Shown here piece by piece: positions 60,536 to 64,000 of a stretch of DNA of 64,000 bases. How positions within the stretch are numbered: the first letter of the stretch is position 1; every line of letters begins with the position of its first letter. This DNA comes from Formicarius rufipectus (lineage: Eukaryota; Chordata; Aves; Passeriformes; Formicariidae), in assembly GCA_013399695.1 (NCBI GenBank), contig VXAU01003549.1, positions 1,176,694 through 1,240,693 on the forward strand, in the 5' to 3' direction. The notes under the pieces are model-generated. The model had not been told where the DNA came from. It made no database searches and saw nothing but the letters and a program-made list of their open reading frames with translations. Made by a program: the position numbers and the translations under genes.

Positions 60536-61795
60536 AATTTCTCAAATACAGAGATAATGCCTTATTTTAATTAAGCATTTTCTACTCCTCCCTGCATCAG
60601 TATTAATGTTGCAAATTTATCCAAGGCAATTTACTGTTTGAGCATAGAGATAATAATCCACGTTTTCTGAAATTAGCCAAGAGGTTCCTGCCTAGAATTA
60701 TTTACATTCTTTGACCCTTTAGGCTCAACTCTTTATCCAATCTTATCTATCTTATCTTTATCCAAACTTATCTATCAAAATCTGTAGCCTAACTTGTTTG
60801 TATCTTACACATTTGGCATTAAGGCTGCAGTAGAATTTTACAAGTATCTGACATATTCTTTATAGCACATCTGGTGAGTATGGACACTGTTCATTAGAAT
60901 AGCTTTGCAAACTGATAACATGCCAAAGCGTTGACAAAAGTACTTATGGTAGCTGTCAATCATTTTTCTTTGCCAGTTTAAAATGCACCCTTCTGGTAAT
61001 ATTTTTTATCTATTCTAACACATAAACCATAATGAACAATATCTTCAGGCTTTGCGAATGAATGCAGGTCCACATACTATGTATACTGCATGTGGATTGC
61101 TAAACAAATATAATAGAAGGAAGGATGATATTTATACATGTTATCAGGAAAAATCTGTGAGAAACATCAGGCAGAGTAACCAAACTTCTGGCAAATAAGG
61201 AATGTACGAAGGACAAGAGGACTGTGGGCATACAGTACAGCTACGGCAGTCACTAGCGTTGACCATGTCTGGTGGTGCCATTGGACAGGTTTACTCTCTC
61301 CCTGCCAAAGCTTCCACCTGATCTTTTCTTCTGTTACAAAAAGATTACAAATATTATAGATAATCAAGGACTATACAAAAAAATTTCAAAAGTTAGAGGG
61401 TTGAATTTGTGTAACAAAGAGACAGAGAAATTAAATAATCATAACCTAATTTCTGACACTCACAGGGTCTTGCATTAGTCCTCATTTTGGTCTTGTCTTT
61501 GCCACGGAGAAACGACTCCTTGTGTGAATGACAGAGCTGGAAATGGGCCCTCCAAGAAGGATGAGACAGCTTTCTGATCTGAAATTTTGTCATATTGGGG
61601 GATTACATGTGGGATGGACTTAGTATCAATTCTCCTGCCTTCATTCCTGTTACTTGCATGTAGAGTTTCATTTGTCAATTTCCTAAACTATGTTGTAATA
61701 GTGATTCCATGTTAATAATATAGTGGGAAAGAAAATAAATTCAAAAAGAATTTTCAGGAAGTTGCACAAAATAAGTGCAGACTATTTTGGTCTTT

Positions 61796-61814
61796 CACAC
61801 ACACACACACACAC
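61796..61814. repeat. (CA)9 microsatellite
   Basis: Nineteen bases of alternating CA, short but perfect. Confidence 0.95.
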
Positions 61815-62434
61815 TGAGTTTCTTTTAAATATGTACTGGTAGAACACTTCAGATCTGCTGAATACAGTAGGTATTTATGCTTTTATTTTAAATGGGGATT
61901 ACAAATTATTCGCCTTTTGTCATGCACAATATGCATATTATGGTGTGGATATTGTATTACCAATTCACTGTAACCAAGTACTTTGGCACTTTAAAAAAAA
62001 AGCCATTTTTGACCCAAAAGACCATAATAGAGCCTTTCAAGCTTGTTTGAGGCAGCTGCCATGAACTGAAAAAGTCATACAAAACAGGCTGTATGTAGAG
62101 CAATTTAATATGTAGAAACGTGCATTTTCAGTAAGATATGATGGCTGTCGCAGAGTATTTTAAATAAAAAAAATTGTAGTGGTCCTCATTATCTTAAGAT
62201 GGTGAGGAAGGCTTCAGATTAATCCTGTCGATAGCTACTAACTAGCAGGTGAATTTAGCAAAATACTCTGCCTCTTTACTTGTGAGGGTGGTACCTTGTA
62301 TGCCCAATGTGAGCTTTTATGGGTATGTGAAAGTAACGCCTTAGCACTGAGAAATGCTAGAAGAACCAGACAATTCAACCAAAAATCTATTTTAATGTAT
62401 TTTTAGTGGTTTAAATAAAAACACATTCTTGTTG

Positions 62435-62437
62435 GTT

Positions 62438-62469
<32 letters not shown>
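62435..62469. repeat. (TTTTG)n microsatellite
   Basis: Four clean TTTTG units within a T-rich run of about 35 bp. Confidence 0.9.
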
Positions 62470-62471
<2 letters not shown>

Positions 62472-63204
62472 TGTGGTTTTCAGTATGTTCCATCTTTTTA
62501 AATTTAGCCTATGGCGTCAGTTTTTTATATGTCATCATGAATGCTGTCCTCTTGTTAATGAAATAATGATTCAAGCCACAAAATCAAAACCAGTTGCTTT
62601 GGCAAATTCTGAACTTAAAAACAATTCTGTAACATGATTATGGATAAAATATACAGAACCTTGATAATCCATTGTTAGCAATTAACTACTGAGGCTAAGA
62701 GGTCCCTTCAGTTGCCCCAATCCAGGACTCTGATGCCATCTGGCAAGACCTGGGGATCCACCAGCCTCCTACTGCCAATTCAGAAGAAAATATGACTCTT
62801 ACAGACATTCTGTCATATTTGCCATTCCCCTGTGGGTGTTGCAGATGCCCTGCAGCACCACGGATGTCACTGGACACTCATGTTTTGGGCAATCAATCCC
62901 TAAAGGTTTATATCATGAATTCTTAGTAGGATTTGTATGAATATGAAGGTTGCATGTGAATATATGTATATATTATGCAACCATTCCCTATAAATATTCA
63001 TAAATGTGTATGTGTTGATGATCATACATGTAAAATTACAAAGTAACTTAAACTTGCTATACAAATTATAATTTCTCTCCTAAGATTCTTTCCCTATAAT
63101 TTTATTTTTAGCTAGAGGACTGCAGCACTAACAGCTCACAATATTGCCTCTTCCACTGACTAATCATTAGAATTTTAAGCAAAGAATCAAGTGATGGAGC
63201 CAAA

Positions 63205-63262
63205 GCATACTGAAGTCAATAGCAGTCTTTTCATTGACTTGAATGAGCTTTGAACCAGAGTC
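63205..63262. repeat. ancient amniote palindromic repeat fragment
   Basis: AAGTCAAT (63213-63220) and ATTGACTT (63233-63240) form an inverted repeat with a 12-base spacer, within a TGAAGTCAATAGCAGTCTTT and TCATTGACTTGAATGAGC context. This matches the 'ctgaagtcaatgggagt...attgacttcaatggga' motif of an old amniote palindromic repeat family that I recall. It is the best of the fragments of this type in the window. Confidence 0.5.
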
Positions 63263-64000
63263 CAAATTCTAACTGTTGAACATATTTACAACCACAGCAT
63301 TTTGTGTGGTACTGTGGTACTGTTTGTGGACACAATGGTGCCCATTGGTTACTTGGGAAAACAAATGGAAACATATTCTTAGATCATGTGACCAGTATTA
63401 TTACACACTCAAAAACTAGGTCTTGTGGATCTCAGTTATATCACTAAAAACTAATATATTGATTCAACTGTGTATGTGAGGACATATAGCTAGACAATGT
63501 CTCTCCAAGCCAGAAAACAACTCATGCTGATGCTTCTGAAGCCACTGCCAAAGAAGAAGAAATGTTAGTGACAGTATATTATCATATCAAAATTAGAATC
63601 AGTATTTTAAGAATGTTCTTATAAATCATAGCTGCTGCAAAATTTCTAAACAGAGTGAATTGATGTTTGCTATTTCCAACACTAATTAATCAGTAGTCAC
63701 AGAGCATGGTAGTATCAATATGTCTGATTTCAATTTTAGAGACTACTGTGAAATTACTAAGTAATTTGCCATTTCACAATATAGCGTGTCTAAGTAATGT
63801 ACGGTGTTTCCAGCTAAAAGCCATCTAATGCCTGCTGTAGGTAAGCTGGGGAGGTCTTTCCTCATTCCCTACCTCAGATATGTAATACAATAACAGACAT
63901 TGCACATTACAGTGACATTCCATTATGTTGCACAGCATCATATATTCTTAGCTCCCGAGGGAAAAAATGACCAGTGCAAATTGAAGCTAGCCTGTGGACT
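63263..64000. other. non-coding stretch, nothing recognised
   Basis: AT-rich sequence to the end of the window, without recognisable genes or repeats. Confidence 0.5.

Larger units (their letters stand above)
60536..63200. other. non-coding stretch, nothing recognised
   Basis: AT-rich sequence with the (CA)n and (TTTTG)n arrays listed separately. No gene or mobile element was recognised. Confidence 0.5.

Noticed and set aside
1..64000. CRISPR array, operon, toxin-antitoxin or phage-like system
   Set aside because: There are no regularly spaced repeats, no tightly packed same-strand genes and no prokaryotic gene signals. The window has vertebrate intergenic character.

Overview
The window looks like AT-rich, non-coding sequence from a sauropsid nuclear genome, most probably a bird. 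The evidence is an old CR1 LINE fragment (33.87-34.02 kb, minus strand), a more decayed L3/CR1-like fragment (30.34-30.56 kb), several remnants that resemble ancient amniote palindromic repeats, low overall repeat content, and no compact gene order, Shine-Dalgarno-type starts or operons. I find no protein-coding gene, tRNA or rRNA gene, or CRISPR array that I can support. The long reading frames have no recognisable domains, and the longest (168 codons, 50.4-50.9 kb) owes part of its length to AT-rich low-complexity DNA. The region is best read as a gene desert or a large intron.

Layout. 0-7 kb is plain AT-rich DNA with T/G-rich and poly(T) tracts and one weak LTR-like segment (4.14-4.60 kb). 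7.08-7.86 kb is a GC-richer block, followed by a short palindrome and tandem duplication. 11.39-12.96 kb has the texture of conserved non-coding (enhancer-type) DNA. 16.0-16.3 kb (minus) looks like the decayed C-terminal end of an L1/Tx1-type LINE reverse-transcriptase ORF. 19.67-19.90 kb and 42.00-42.22 kb hold two copies, about 95% identical, of a tRNA-derived SINE in opposite orientations. Copy 1 has a clear target-site duplication and a (CAA)n tail. 27-29 kb has GC-richer blocks of unknown origin. 30.3-34.0 kb holds the L3-like and CR1 fragments and a (TCTTT)8 array. 35.86-36.24 kb is a frameshifted integrase-core fossil in which two catalytic-triad positions are substituted. The rest is AT-rich DNA with scattered microsatellites, more ancient-repeat fragments and a few further candidate conserved elements.

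The most notable content is the SINE family. It has a tRNA-Ser/Leu-like Pol III promoter (A and B boxes 56 bp apart) and a (CAA)n tail. Its target-site duplication is unlike CR1-style insertion and suggests mobilisation by an RTE- or L1-type LINE. A recently active SINE of this kind would be unusual for a bird. No gene system (defence, biosynthesis or similar) is present, and nothing here supports an operon-like or pathway interpretation.
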